This document shows positions 9,529 through 16,680 of a stretch of DNA of 17,936 bases, one piece after another. Numbering within the stretch: position 1 is the stretch's first letter; the number at the start of each line of letters is the position of its first letter. The stretch is from positions 1 through 17,936 of the forward strand of contig JABIST010000333.1 of assembly GCA_018700215.1 (NCBI GenBank), given 5' to 3'. The translations under genes and the position numbers were made by a program. The DNA comes from Dehalococcoidia bacterium (GTDB lineage: Bacteria > Chloroflexota > Dehalococcoidia > UBA2979). The notes below the pieces were generated by a model that saw only the letters and a list, made by a program, of their open reading frames with translations, was not told where the DNA came from and ran no database searches.

Positions 9529-12366
9529 ATGGCGACGACTTCTTCTGGAAATGGCTCTCTGGCTCTCAACGTGATCGAGGCGTTTGTGACCGCCACGGTC
9601 GATGGCGTCGAAGTCCGCGTGCCACAGAGCGGCATGCTGCTCGATGCGGTGATCGCGGCGAGCGCGGATCTGCCGCACCTCTGCAAACCCGACGCGCGCG
9701 GACCGCTGGGCGCCTGCCGCACCTGCCTCGTTGAGGTGGAAGGTGCGCCGCGATTGGCGGCCGCCTGCCACACGCCGATCACCGATGGCATTGTGATCAA
9801 CACGCAGTCCGAGCGCGCGAGCCGCGTGCGTCGGGGCGTGCTCGATCTCACGATTGGCATGTCCGATGACGGCCGAGGCGCCGGCCAGGCTGTCGAGCAG
9901 GCGCGCGCACACGGCCTCAACGAATCCTCGTACGTCGCGCGCCCACGCGAGCCGCGCGACGAATCGAACATCTTCTTCACGCTGAACATGCCGGACTGCA
10001 TTCTCTGCGGCCGCTGTGTCGACGCGTGCCAGGACACGCAGCACATCGGCGCGATCGGGATCAACGGCCGCGGCGAGACGGCCCACATCGGTGCCGCGTT
10101 CGACTCGCTGTGGGAAGACTCCACCTGCACCTCGTGCGGTCAGTGCGTCTCGCAATGCCCGACGGGTGCGTTGCTCCCGAAGCTCGGCACGGCTGCCAGC
10201 GCGAGCCACCGGCTGCCCGACGATGACGAGGTGGTGCACACCACCTGCCCGTACTGCGGCGTCGGCTGCGGCCTGGCCGTGCACAAGTCCAACGGCACGA
10301 TCACCTGGGTGGACGGCGAGCCGGACAACGCATCGTCGCTCGGCATGACCTGCGTGAAAGGCCGATTCGGCCTCGAGTTCGCGCAATCCGAGGAGCGCCT
10401 GACGACGCCGCTGGTTCGTCGCGATGGCGAACTGCAGCCAGCGAGCTGGGACGACGCGCTCGTCCTCGTCGCGCGTCGCTTCGCCGACTCGATCGGTAGC
10501 TTCGCCTCGATCGCTTCGGCGAAGGCGACGAACGAGGACGGCTACATCCAGCAGAAGTTCGTGCGCGCGGTGATGGGCACGAACTCGATCGACCACTGCT
10601 CGCGGCTCTGCCACGCGCCCTCGGTAGTCGCGCTGCAGGAGCAGGTCGGCTCTGGTGCGACCAGCAACTCCTACGAGGACTACGACAACGCCGGGACGCT
10701 GCTGGTGGTGGGCAGCGACACGTCGCAGAACCACCCGGTCGTCGCCTCCCGATTGCGCCAGGCAGTCGCGACCCGGGGGGCGTCACTGATCGTCGTGAAC
10801 CCGATTCGGATCGAGCTGTGCGACGTCGCCGAGGTGCATCTGCAGCCGCGTCCCGGAACCGACGTCGCGCTGTTCAACGCGATGGCGCACGTGATCCTGG
10901 CGGAAGGCCTCGAAGACCAGACGTTCATCGAAACCCGCACCGAAGACTTCGACTCGTGGCGACGCGTGGTCGACCAAGTCACACCCGAGGTCGCCGAGGA
11001 GTTGACTGGTGTACCGGCCGAGGACATTCGGATCGCGGCGCGCCTCTACGCGCGCCCTCGTCCTGATCGCGACGGCAATGAGCGCGGCTCCTGCCTGATC
11101 TGGGGCATGGGCGTCACCCAGCACACGATGGGCTCCGACAACGCTCGCGCCCTCATCAACCTCGCGCTCGCCTCGGGACAGGTGGGCGGCTTCGGCAACG
11201 GCATCTCCCCGCTGCGTGGCCAGAATAACGTGCAGGGCTGCTCTGACTCCGGCTGCCTACCGAACGTGCTGCCCGGCTACGCCGCGGTCGACGACCCCGA
11301 GGTCAACGCGCATTGGTCCGCCGGCTGGGGCGCGGAACTGCCGACCGAGATCGGCCTGCAATCGACAGCGATGATCGAAGAGATGATCGAGGGCCGGCTC
11401 GGCACGATGTACGTCGTCGGTGAGAACCCCCTGATCTCAGACCCCTACCTGGCACATGCGAGAGAGGCGTTCGAGCAGCTCGACTTCCTGGTCGTGCAGG
11501 ACATCTTCATGCACGAGACCGCTGCCGTTGCCGATGTGGTGCTACCCGCAGCGTCCTTCGCCGAGAAGCAAGGCACATTCACCAACAGCGAACGCCGCGT
11601 CCAGCTCGTGCGCCCGATCATCGAGCCACCCGGTGAGGCGCGCGAGGACTGGCGTATCACCAATGAGATCGCGCGCCGCGTGCTGAAGCTGCTTGAGCGG
11701 CCCGACACCGGATTCCACCACGAGTCCGCGGGCGAAGTGTTTGATGAGATGGCGTCCCTCACACCGATTGTCGCGGGGCTGTCGCACCAGCGCCTGGACC
11801 TGGAAGGTGGCATCCAGTGGCCCTGCCCCGAACCGGATCACCCCGGCACCCCTCGGCTGTTCGAGGAGGAGTTCCCGCGCGGTCGCGGTAAGTTCGTCGC
11901 GGTCGAACAAGGGCCACCAGCCGCTGAGCTCCCGTCGAAGCGGTTCCCGTTCACGCTGATCACCGGACGTACGCTTTATCACTGGCACACCGGCGTCATC
12001 ACGAGACAGGTGCCCGGACTGCTGGCCACCGTGCCGGTGGTGTCCGTCGATATGCACCCGGCTGACGCTGAGCAAGCCGGCGTGCAGGATGGCGACGACA
12101 TCCAACTCGCATCGCGCCGAGGCGAGATCATCGCGCAGGTGCACATCGGCGACCGGATGCAGCGTGGCGAGCTGTTCGTGCCGTTCGTTCAACTCGAGGG
12201 TGTGGCGGTCAATTTCCTGACGAACGACCAGCTCGACTCAGCGGCCGGTATTCCCGAGTACAAGGCGTGCGCGGTCCGCCTGGAAGCTCCTGGCACGCCA
12301 TCGAGGAAGGGCCGTGGCCCTCACATGCAGCGGAAGCGCGGCGAATCGATCCGTCCGCCGGCGTGA
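9529..12366 (+). CDS. fdhA/fdsA-like: NAD-dependent formate dehydrogenase alpha subunit (Mo-bis-MGD, Cys type, NuoG-like N-terminus)
   Basis: The 945-residue catalytic subunit oxidises formate to CO2 in the cytoplasm. Domains in order: a plant-type [2Fe-2S] ferredoxin (Cys52, 63, 66, 80); two [4Fe-4S] ferredoxin motifs (Cys157/160/163/167 and Cys200/203/206/210); a molybdopterin-proximal [4Fe-4S] site (Cys240/243/247/275, CPYCGVGC); the large Mo-bis-MGD domain; and the C-terminal dinucleotide-binding domain (~805-925). In SIDHCSRLCHAP the second Cys, Cys361, followed by His362, is at the position of the Sec/Cys metal ligand of formate dehydrogenases. It is TGC, so this is not a selenoprotein. 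Residues 105-150, which usually carry the His-x3-Cys-x2-Cys-x5-Cys cluster of NuoG/FdsA, contain no Cys and lack that motif. Paired with NuoE- and NuoF-like subunits this predicts an NAD+-linked enzyme. A sulfurtransferase FdhD is normally needed but is not in the window. Confidence 0.93.
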   Translation: MATTSSGNGSLALNVIEAFVTATVDGVEVRVPQSGMLLDAVIAASADLPHLCKPDARGPLGACRTCLVEVEGAPRLAAACHTPITDGIVINTQSERASRVRRGVLDLTIGMSDDGRGAGQAVEQARAHGLNESSYVARPREPRDESNIFFTLNMPDCILCGRCVDACQDTQHIGAIGINGRGETAHIGAAFDSLWEDSTCTSCGQCVSQCPTGALLPKLGTAASASHRLPDDDEVVHTTCPYCGVGCGLAVHKSNGTITWVDGEPDNASSLGMTCVKGRFGLEFAQSEERLTTPLVRRDGELQPASWDDALVLVARRFADSIGSFASIASAKATNEDGYIQQKFVRAVMGTNSIDHCSRLCHAPSVVALQEQVGSGATSNSYEDYDNAGTLLVVGSDTSQNHPVVASRLRQAVATRGASLIVVNPIRIELCDVAEVHLQPRPGTDVALFNAMAHVILAEGLEDQTFIETRTEDFDSWRRVVDQVTPEVAEELTGVPAEDIRIAARLYARPRPDRDGNERGSCLIWGMGVTQHTMGSDNARALINLALASGQVGGFGNGISPLRGQNNVQGCSDSGCLPNVLPGYAAVDDPEVNAHWSAGWGAELPTEIGLQSTAMIEEMIEGRLGTMYVVGENPLISDPYLAHAREAFEQLDFLVVQDIFMHETAAVADVVLPAASFAEKQGTFTNSERRVQLVRPIIEPPGEAREDWRITNEIARRVLKLLERPDTGFHHESAGEVFDEMASLTPIVAGLSHQRLDLEGGIQWPCPEPDHPGTPRLFEEEFPRGRGKFVAVEQGPPAAELPSKRFPFTLITGRTLYHWHTGVITRQVPGLLATVPVVSVDMHPADAEQAGVQDGDDIQLASRRGEIIAQVHIGDRMQRGELFVPFVQLEGVAVNFLTNDQLDSAAGIPEYKACAVRLEAPGTPSRKGRGPHMQRKRGESIRPPA

Positions 12367-12412
12367 CGCGATACCTCGTGCGTGCCGTCGCTGCGCAGGC
12401 CGTCGATCGGTC

Positions 12413-12835
12413 CTAGCGCGGCGGGGTTCGCCTACGGCGAATCGCAAGGCTCGAGAAGACCGACACCAGCGAGATGATGATCGCGCCGAAGAACGCCGAC
12501 CAGAAGCTGTCGACCGTGAAGTCCAGGCCAAGCTGACCGGCTACCCAGGCAGTCGCTCCCAGTAGCGCCGTGTTGATGATCAGCACAAACAGCCCGAACG
12601 TAGCGACGATCAGGCAGCACGAAACCAGCATCGCCAGCGGCTTCAGCAGCATGTTCACGATCGCGAAGATCGCCGCGGCGGCCACCAGCGATGGAATGTC
12701 GCCGATCACAATCCCCGGCACGATGACGCTGGCAAGGAACAGCCCCACGAGGTTCACCAGGAAGCGGACGAACAAGACCGATAGCGACGAGTCGCTCGGA
12801 TCCCCCGACTCGAAGCGGTAGACCCCAGACCTCAA
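12413..12835 (-). CDS. Phage-holin-4 family (YvlD-like) small membrane protein
   Basis: A 140-residue protein with four hydrophobic segments: about residues 18-38 (VLFVRFLVNLVGLFLASVIV), 45-70, 74-98 (LVSCCLIVATFGLFVLIINT) and 108-130 (FWSAFFGAIIISLVSVFSSL). It ends in a basic tail RRRRTPPR. This arrangement, including the internal NMLLKPL motif after the second segment, is typical of the holin-4/DUF360 family. The family is chromosomally widespread, of unknown function, and not evidence of prophage. The TTG start at 12835 directly follows the TAG stop of the upstream oxidoreductase. It is supported by GGAGG 8 nt upstream and by in-frame sequence continuing without a better start. It is convergent with the formate dehydrogenase operon, 46 nt away. 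Confidence 0.82.
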   Translation of the reverse strand: MRSGVYRFESGDPSDSSLSVLFVRFLVNLVGLFLASVIVPGIVIGDIPSLVAAAAIFAIVNMLLKPLAMLVSCCLIVATFGLFVLIINTALLGATAWVAGQLGLDFTVDSFWSAFFGAIIISLVSVFSSLAIRRRRTPPR

Positions 12836-13873
12836 CTACACATCCTCCAGGCTGACGGTGCGGCCCTCATCCAGTGAACGGTGTACCGCCTCGGTCAGAC
12901 GCATGTAGTGCAGCCCGTCCTCGAAGTTGGTCAGCTCCACCGGCTGTCCATCGCGGATCGACGCGACGAAGTCGGCCTCCACGTTCCAACCGATCGCAGT
13001 GCCCTCGTCGGGTACAACCGCCACCGGCTCCTCGCCGATGCGCGCCAGCGTCAGGTTGTCAGCGCCACGCCAATGAAGCGTCGCCTCAGAGCCGTAGAGC
13101 GAGATCGACATCGAAGGCGCGTCGTGTGCCACGGTGCTGATGCGATAGGTAGCGCGAATGCCGTTCTCAAGCTGCGCCAATACTCCCAGACTGTCCGGCA
13201 CGTCGATCGCGACATCCTGGCCATCCTGGTCGCGCCGCTGACCGATGAACGTCGCTGCATCCGCCATGACGCGGTCAGTTGGGCCAAGCCAACGCGAGAT
13301 GATCTCCGTGAAGATGCCGAACATCATGATGTTCATGCCCGAGTAGCGGACCTGGTGCCGCCAGTGCAGCGGACCGTCGAGGTCAATTGAAGAAGCATTG
13401 AGCACATCAACGTGTGCCTCACGCACCTCGCCGAGCGCGCCCTGATCGAGCAGGCGGCGAACCGTGCGCCAGACCAGCAGGTCCATCGGCGCCGGAACGA
13501 TCTGCGCCACCAGCTCCGGGTGCAGGCGAGCCGTTGCCAGCATCTCGCGCGCCTCGCCGGCGTTCATCGCCATCCGCGCCTCGCAGAGCACGTGTTTGCC
13601 AGCCTCCAGCGCGTGCACCGCGTACTCGCGGTGGCGGTACGGCCAGGTGCCAATGCAGACAGCGTCGATATCGTCCGCATCGAAAATCGCCTGTGGGTTG
13701 GTTTCGACCCGCGCGATGCCGAATTCGTCGGCGACGCGCCGACCACTCTCCTCGGAACGATTGCAGACGGCGACCAGCTCCACACCCGCAATCGCCTGCA
13801 AGCCAGGAATATGTCTCAGCGTGGTGTTTCCACCCGCACCGATGAAGCCAATTCGCAAGGTTTCGCCCGCCAC
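12836..13873 (-). CDS. Gfo/Idh/MocA-family NAD(P)-dependent oxidoreductase
   Basis: A 345-residue protein with an N-terminal Rossmann domain (~1-125) and a C-terminal alpha/beta substrate domain (~130-345). The dinucleotide motif is IGFIGAGGNTTLRHIPG (Gly9, Gly12, Gly14). The family's EKP motif, in which the Lys acts in catalysis and cofactor placement, reads CEARMA here (Glu98-Ala99-Arg100), so the Lys is missing. Family members oxidise or reduce sugars, inositols and related polyols; the substrate cannot be predicted. GTG 13873 is used, with GGGAG (13881-13885 on the plus strand as CTCCC) at 7 nt. The stop touches the start of the small membrane protein downstream, so both are probably co-transcribed. 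A catalytically altered or binding-only member is possible, although EAR variants may form their own subfamily. Confidence 0.86.
   Translation of the reverse strand: MAGETLRIGFIGAGGNTTLRHIPGLQAIAGVELVAVCNRSEESGRRVADEFGIARVETNPQAIFDADDIDAVCIGTWPYRHREYAVHALEAGKHVLCEARMAMNAGEAREMLATARLHPELVAQIVPAPMDLLVWRTVRRLLDQGALGEVREAHVDVLNASSIDLDGPLHWRHQVRYSGMNIMMFGIFTEIISRWLGPTDRVMADAATFIGQRRDQDGQDVAIDVPDSLGVLAQLENGIRATYRISTVAHDAPSMSISLYGSEATLHWRGADNLTLARIGEEPVAVVPDEGTAIGWNVEADFVASIRDGQPVELTNFEDGLHYMRLTEAVHRSLDEGRTVSLEDV
12844..12848 (-). promoter_or_regulatory. Ribosome binding site deciding the TTG start at 12835
   Basis: On the minus strand this reads GGAGG, 8 nt before TTG at 12835 and inside the last codons of the upstream gene. 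It argues for a TTG start coupled to termination of the oxidoreductase. Confidence 0.6.
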
Positions 13874-13884
13874 AAGCCTGCTCC

Positions 13885-13897
13885 CTCACTCTGTGAG
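13885..13897. repeat. Short inverted repeat upstream of the oxidoreductase gene
   Basis: CTCAC-TCT-GTGAG is a perfect 5-bp inverted repeat with a 3-nt centre, abutting the presumed ribosome site of the minus-strand gene that starts at 13873. It could be an operator half or a small mRNA hairpin; it is short enough to arise by chance. Confidence 0.25.
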
Positions 13898-13961
13898 TCA
13901 AGATCCAGATGCTGTCCGGACGATACAGGATGCGCGTCTCTGAGGGCCGTTATGGGGCGTT

Positions 13962-13974
13962 GCGAACGGTTCGC
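13962..13974. promoter_or_regulatory. Palindromic operator candidate abutting the -35 box
   Basis: GCGAAC-G-GTTCGC is a perfect 6-bp inverted repeat around one central base. It ends exactly one base before the TTGGAT -35 element at 13975 and lies in the divergent intergenic region. That position suits an activator or a repressor acting on the plus-strand promoter, and possibly on the minus-strand oxidoreductase gene. It resembles but does not match a Gram-positive LexA box, which has four bases between GAAC and GTTC. The regulator is unknown. Confidence 0.4.
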
Positions 13975-14003
13975 TTGGATGCCGACGAGCCGCGCCCTAC
14001 ACT
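13975..14003 (+). promoter_or_regulatory. Sigma-A type promoter for the coiled-coil protein / histidine kinase pair
   Basis: TTGGAT (13975-13980), a 17-nt spacer and TACACT (13998-14003) make the best-formed housekeeping promoter in the window. Transcription would start near 14010, giving a leader of about 27 nt before GTG 14037. That leader contains a GGGGAC purine run as a likely ribosome site. Confidence 0.6.
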
Positions 14004-14036
14004 CCGTAGGCGCCAGCCGGGCAGGGGACTGAGCCA

Positions 14037-15152
14037 GTGTCATATGACCGTGTACCTGGGGAAGATCCGCGCGACGAAGAGTTCGTGCCGGATCTGCTCG
14101 CCCAGCCACCGGAGGGTGGCGTCAACGCGGTCCTGCGCTCCGTGGGAACGCTGCTCGTCACGCTGGGTGGCGCACAACGACCAGCCCAGCGTCGGCGTCG
14201 CGCGCGGTCAGCGAACAGGCCCGCTACGCAGCCAGCACCGCTCCCCGCCGAACTGCCTGAACTGGCACCGCCCGAGCCACCACGCTTCGACGGGCTGAAC
14301 AACAGCGACGACGCGGTCGAACTCGTACTCTCCGATGCACGCGATCGAGCGCACCAGGTCATCGAAGAATCCGTTGAACAGGCACGCCAACTACTCGATA
14401 GCCGTGGGTCCGGAGCACAGACGGCTCTGATCGAACGAGTCGGTGAGAGCGTGGAGACACTCACGCAGGAGGTGGTTTCGTTCCGTGGCGTGGTCGATGG
14501 ACGGCTGGCTGGTGTTGAACAGCGCGTCGTCGATGTCGAGCGCGGCGTCACCGGCGTGTACAACCGCCTCGACCGCATCGAATCGCTCCTCGGAGCAATC
14601 GCCCGCCGCGAAGCGGTCAGTCCGACCGCCGCCACCACTCCGCAGGCGGTGCCGCCACCTCGGACGTCGCCGTCGGAACCGCGGCCACGGCTACCGGTGA
14701 CGCCACCAGCGCCGGAAGCAGCGCCCACTCCGGCAATCAGCGTGCCTCCAACGCCGCCGGTGCCACCGGTTCAGCCGCCCCCCTCATCCACGCCGCCGCC
14801 TGCGCGCCCAGCAGCAATTGAGCTGCCTGCAGCGGCAGTGCCACCGGCGGCTCCGGTCGATCCGGCTGAGACTCGATTCGATCCTGCGGGTGGTGCGCTC
14901 GTCGTGCGAGTCTTCCCAATTTCGGGGTTCCAGGGACTGATGCGGGTCCAGGACGCGCTCGCTCGGGTCTCGACGATCCGTGCCGCCACCGTCGAGACAT
15001 ACGCACAGGGTGAGGCTCGGCTACGCCTCCAACTCGGTGCCTCGATCGCCAGCTCCGAGCTGGCTGCAGGCGTCCAGGCACGACTCGGCCAACAAGCGAT
15101 CGTCCGCGCCGCTTCAATCGCGGATCGCAGCGTCCTGATCGTCCTTGAGTAA
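14037..15152 (+). CDS. Coiled-coil, proline-rich protein with C-terminal alpha/beta domain; function unknown
   Basis: A 371-residue soluble protein starting at GTG 14037 (GGGGAC upstream; promoter at 13975). Parts in order: residues ~1-50 with little character; a basic, proline-rich linker (~50-87, including RRRRARS); an amphipathic helical/coiled-coil region (~88-195, with SDARDRAHQVIEESVEQARQ and GVYNRLDRIESLLGAI); a low-complexity Pro/Ala/Thr linker (~196-285); and a compact domain at 287-371. That last domain begins LVVRVFPISGFQGLMRVQDA and has an apparent beta-alpha-beta-beta-alpha-beta pattern, like a ferredoxin-like fold. I recall similar C-terminal modules in Chloroflexota proteins of unknown role. 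There is no signal peptide or membrane segment. The stop overlaps the TTG start of a histidine kinase by 8 nt, so the two probably act together, for example as cytosolic scaffold or input modulator; that is inference. Confidence 0.75.
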   Translation: MSYDRVPGEDPRDEEFVPDLLAQPPEGGVNAVLRSVGTLLVTLGGAQRPAQRRRRARSANRPATQPAPLPAELPELAPPEPPRFDGLNNSDDAVELVLSDARDRAHQVIEESVEQARQLLDSRGSGAQTALIERVGESVETLTQEVVSFRGVVDGRLAGVEQRVVDVERGVTGVYNRLDRIESLLGAIARREAVSPTAATTPQAVPPPRTSPSEPRPRLPVTPPAPEAAPTPAISVPPTPPVPPVQPPPSSTPPPARPAAIELPAAAVPPAAPVDPAETRFDPAGGALVVRVFPISGFQGLMRVQDALARVSTIRAATVETYAQGEARLRLQLGASIASSELAAGVQARLGQQAIVRAASIADRSVLIVLE

Positions 15153-16641
15153 GACAGCGCCGGAGGGCCACATCGCAACCACCGCGCCTACACCCCCCGA
15201 ACATCGGCCACCATCCGATGGCGTGCTGCGGCTGACACTCGTTGTGGCCTTCGCGACCATCGTCGTCGTCGCGGCCAACGTCGCGGTGTACTACGCCGTG
15301 ACCAACGGAATCGACTCGCGGATCCTCAGCTTCCAACTGCTCAGCGCGGTGCTGGTGCTGATCGCGATCCTCGCTCACCTCCGGCAGCTCCAACGAGAGC
15401 GCTGGCGACACGCACTCTCAACGCTGATCTCAGACCTCTCCGCGAGCCCCAGCGGAATCGAGGCGACTGCGGAACGTGCGCTGCTGGTACTCACCTCAGG
15501 CGGCGTCGCGCAGGCAGGATTGGTCGCATTGGCTGCGGACGGCACCGAGGAGATGCGGCCAATCGCAACGCTCGGCTACCCGGATCACTGGGCCAAGGAT
15601 GCAGCGCCGCGGGTCCTTCCCGGAGATCACGACACGATCGATTCCAGTCGTGGACTCGCCGGCCATCCCTGGGTGGAGCCCGTGGCATCGTCGCTCGGCG
15701 GCTGGCCGTGGGTCGCGCGCGTACCACTGACCAGTGGGGGCGACGCCATCGGACAGCTCATGCTCGCTGCAAAGCGCGCCGGGCCGCTGGCCAACCACAC
15801 GCTGCTCAAGCGCTTCGGCGCACAGCTTTCGACGGCGCTCGACCACGCGGCAATGTACGAAGCCGCGTACCGCCGCGAGCAGGAGCTGGAGGAGCTCGAC
15901 CAACGTCGCCGCGAATTCATCGGCGCCCTCGCTCACGAGGTGCGCACACCGCTGACCTCGATCCAGGCGTTCAGTGACCTCCTTCAGCTACAGCAGGCGG
16001 TGATGGACGAGACGGCCGAGCAGTTGGTCAGCTCGCTGGAACACGGCGTGCAGCGGCTCAATCTGCTGGTCAGCGACCTCCTGGACCTCGGTCAGTCCGA
16101 GGGCGCGGGCTTCACCGTCAAGCCAGAGGCGACGGAGCTCCACGCGCGCCTTGCCGAGGTTGAGACGTTGCTGCGGCCGTCCTACCTGCTGCGTGAGCAA
16201 GAGCTGACAATCGATGTGGCGGACGACGCCACCACGGTGTTGGCGGACCCGGCCCGGCTGGAGCAGGTGCTGCTGAACCTGCTCTCGAACGCCAACCGCT
16301 ACACGCCCCCAAAGGGAACGATCAGTGCCCGCACCCGAGCTGCAAAGGGCGGACGCATCCGAATCGAAATCGAAGACTCCGGCCCGGGGATTCCCGCCGA
16401 TCAGCGCGAGCACATCTTCGACGCCTATTTCCGCATCGACCGCCGCGACCAACCTCCGGTACCCGGTTCCGGGCTCGGACTGGCGATTGCCCGGCAGCTC
16501 GTTGAACTGCAAGACGGGCGCATCTGGGTAGAGGATTGTGAGCGCGGCGGCTCGAGGTTCTGTATCGAGCTACCGGCCGTCCCACGGCGTCGAGCGAGCG
16601 ACCAGGCTCCGTCCCTCCCAGCGAGCAGCACCGAGCGCTAG
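15145..16641 (+). CDS. Membrane sensor histidine kinase (2 TM, GAF-like, HisKA, HATPase_c)
   Basis: A 498-residue kinase. Two membrane segments (about residues 27-50, VVAFATIVVVAANVAVYY, and 60-78, LLSAVLVLIAILAHL) are joined by a very short outer loop. A GAF-like cytosolic domain follows (~95-235), so the signal is probably sensed in the membrane or cytoplasm. The H-box FIGALAHEVRTPLTS has phospho-acceptor His264. The ATPase domain has the N-box (NLLSNANRYTPPKG, Asn382), G1 (DSGPGIP, Asp411) and G2 (GSGLGLAI, 441-448). All catalytic motifs are intact. The TTG start at 15145 overlaps the stop of the preceding gene (TTGAGTAA); no clear ribosome site precedes it. GTG 15223 is an alternative that would trim 26 residues but keep both membrane segments. 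No response regulator is adjacent, so its partner is elsewhere. Confidence 0.9.
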   Translation: MSKTAPEGHIATTAPTPPEHRPPSDGVLRLTLVVAFATIVVVAANVAVYYAVTNGIDSRILSFQLLSAVLVLIAILAHLRQLQRERWRHALSTLISDLSASPSGIEATAERALLVLTSGGVAQAGLVALAADGTEEMRPIATLGYPDHWAKDAAPRVLPGDHDTIDSSRGLAGHPWVEPVASSLGGWPWVARVPLTSGGDAIGQLMLAAKRAGPLANHTLLKRFGAQLSTALDHAAMYEAAYRREQELEELDQRRREFIGALAHEVRTPLTSIQAFSDLLQLQQAVMDETAEQLVSSLEHGVQRLNLLVSDLLDLGQSEGAGFTVKPEATELHARLAEVETLLRPSYLLREQELTIDVADDATTVLADPARLEQVLLNLLSNANRYTPPKGTISARTRAAKGGRIRIEIEDSGPGIPADQREHIFDAYFRIDRRDQPPVPGSGLGLAIARQLVELQDGRIWVEDCERGGSRFCIELPAVPRRRASDQAPSLPASSTER

Positions 16642-16665
16642 CGGTGCCTGTGGCACGAGTCGTGG

Positions 16666-16671
16666 GATAAT
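16666..16671 (+). promoter_or_regulatory. Putative -10 element of recF (near-leaderless)
   Basis: GATAAT, within GGGATAATC, ends 9 nt before ATG 16681. Transcription would begin at about 16678-16681, leaving 0-3 nt of leader, and there is no Shine-Dalgarno match before the ATG. No good -35 hexamer is seen at 16-18 nt spacing. Confidence 0.45.
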
Positions 16672-16680
16672 CGCGCGTAC

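Noticed and set aside
10591..10617. Possible selenocysteine site in the formate dehydrogenase
   Set aside because: The metal-ligand codon is TGC (Cys361), not TGA, and the frame is uninterrupted.
9502..10734. 410-codon minus-strand frame opposite the FDH alpha N-terminal region
   Set aside because: Antisense to the ferredoxin motifs of the alpha subunit, with no motifs of its own.
12426..12439. Hairpin TTCGCC-TAC-GGCGAA as a terminator between convergent genes
   Set aside because: It lies inside the C-terminal codons of the minus-strand gene and has no T-tract; the stem is only 6 bp.
12413..12835. Prophage remnant suggested by the holin-like protein
   Set aside because: The holin-4/YvlD family is common on chromosomes, and no integrase, terminase, structural gene or att-like repeat is seen nearby.
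13962..13974. SOS (LexA) box reading of the palindrome
   Set aside because: The Gram-positive-type box needs GAAC-N4-GTTC; here only one base separates the arms.
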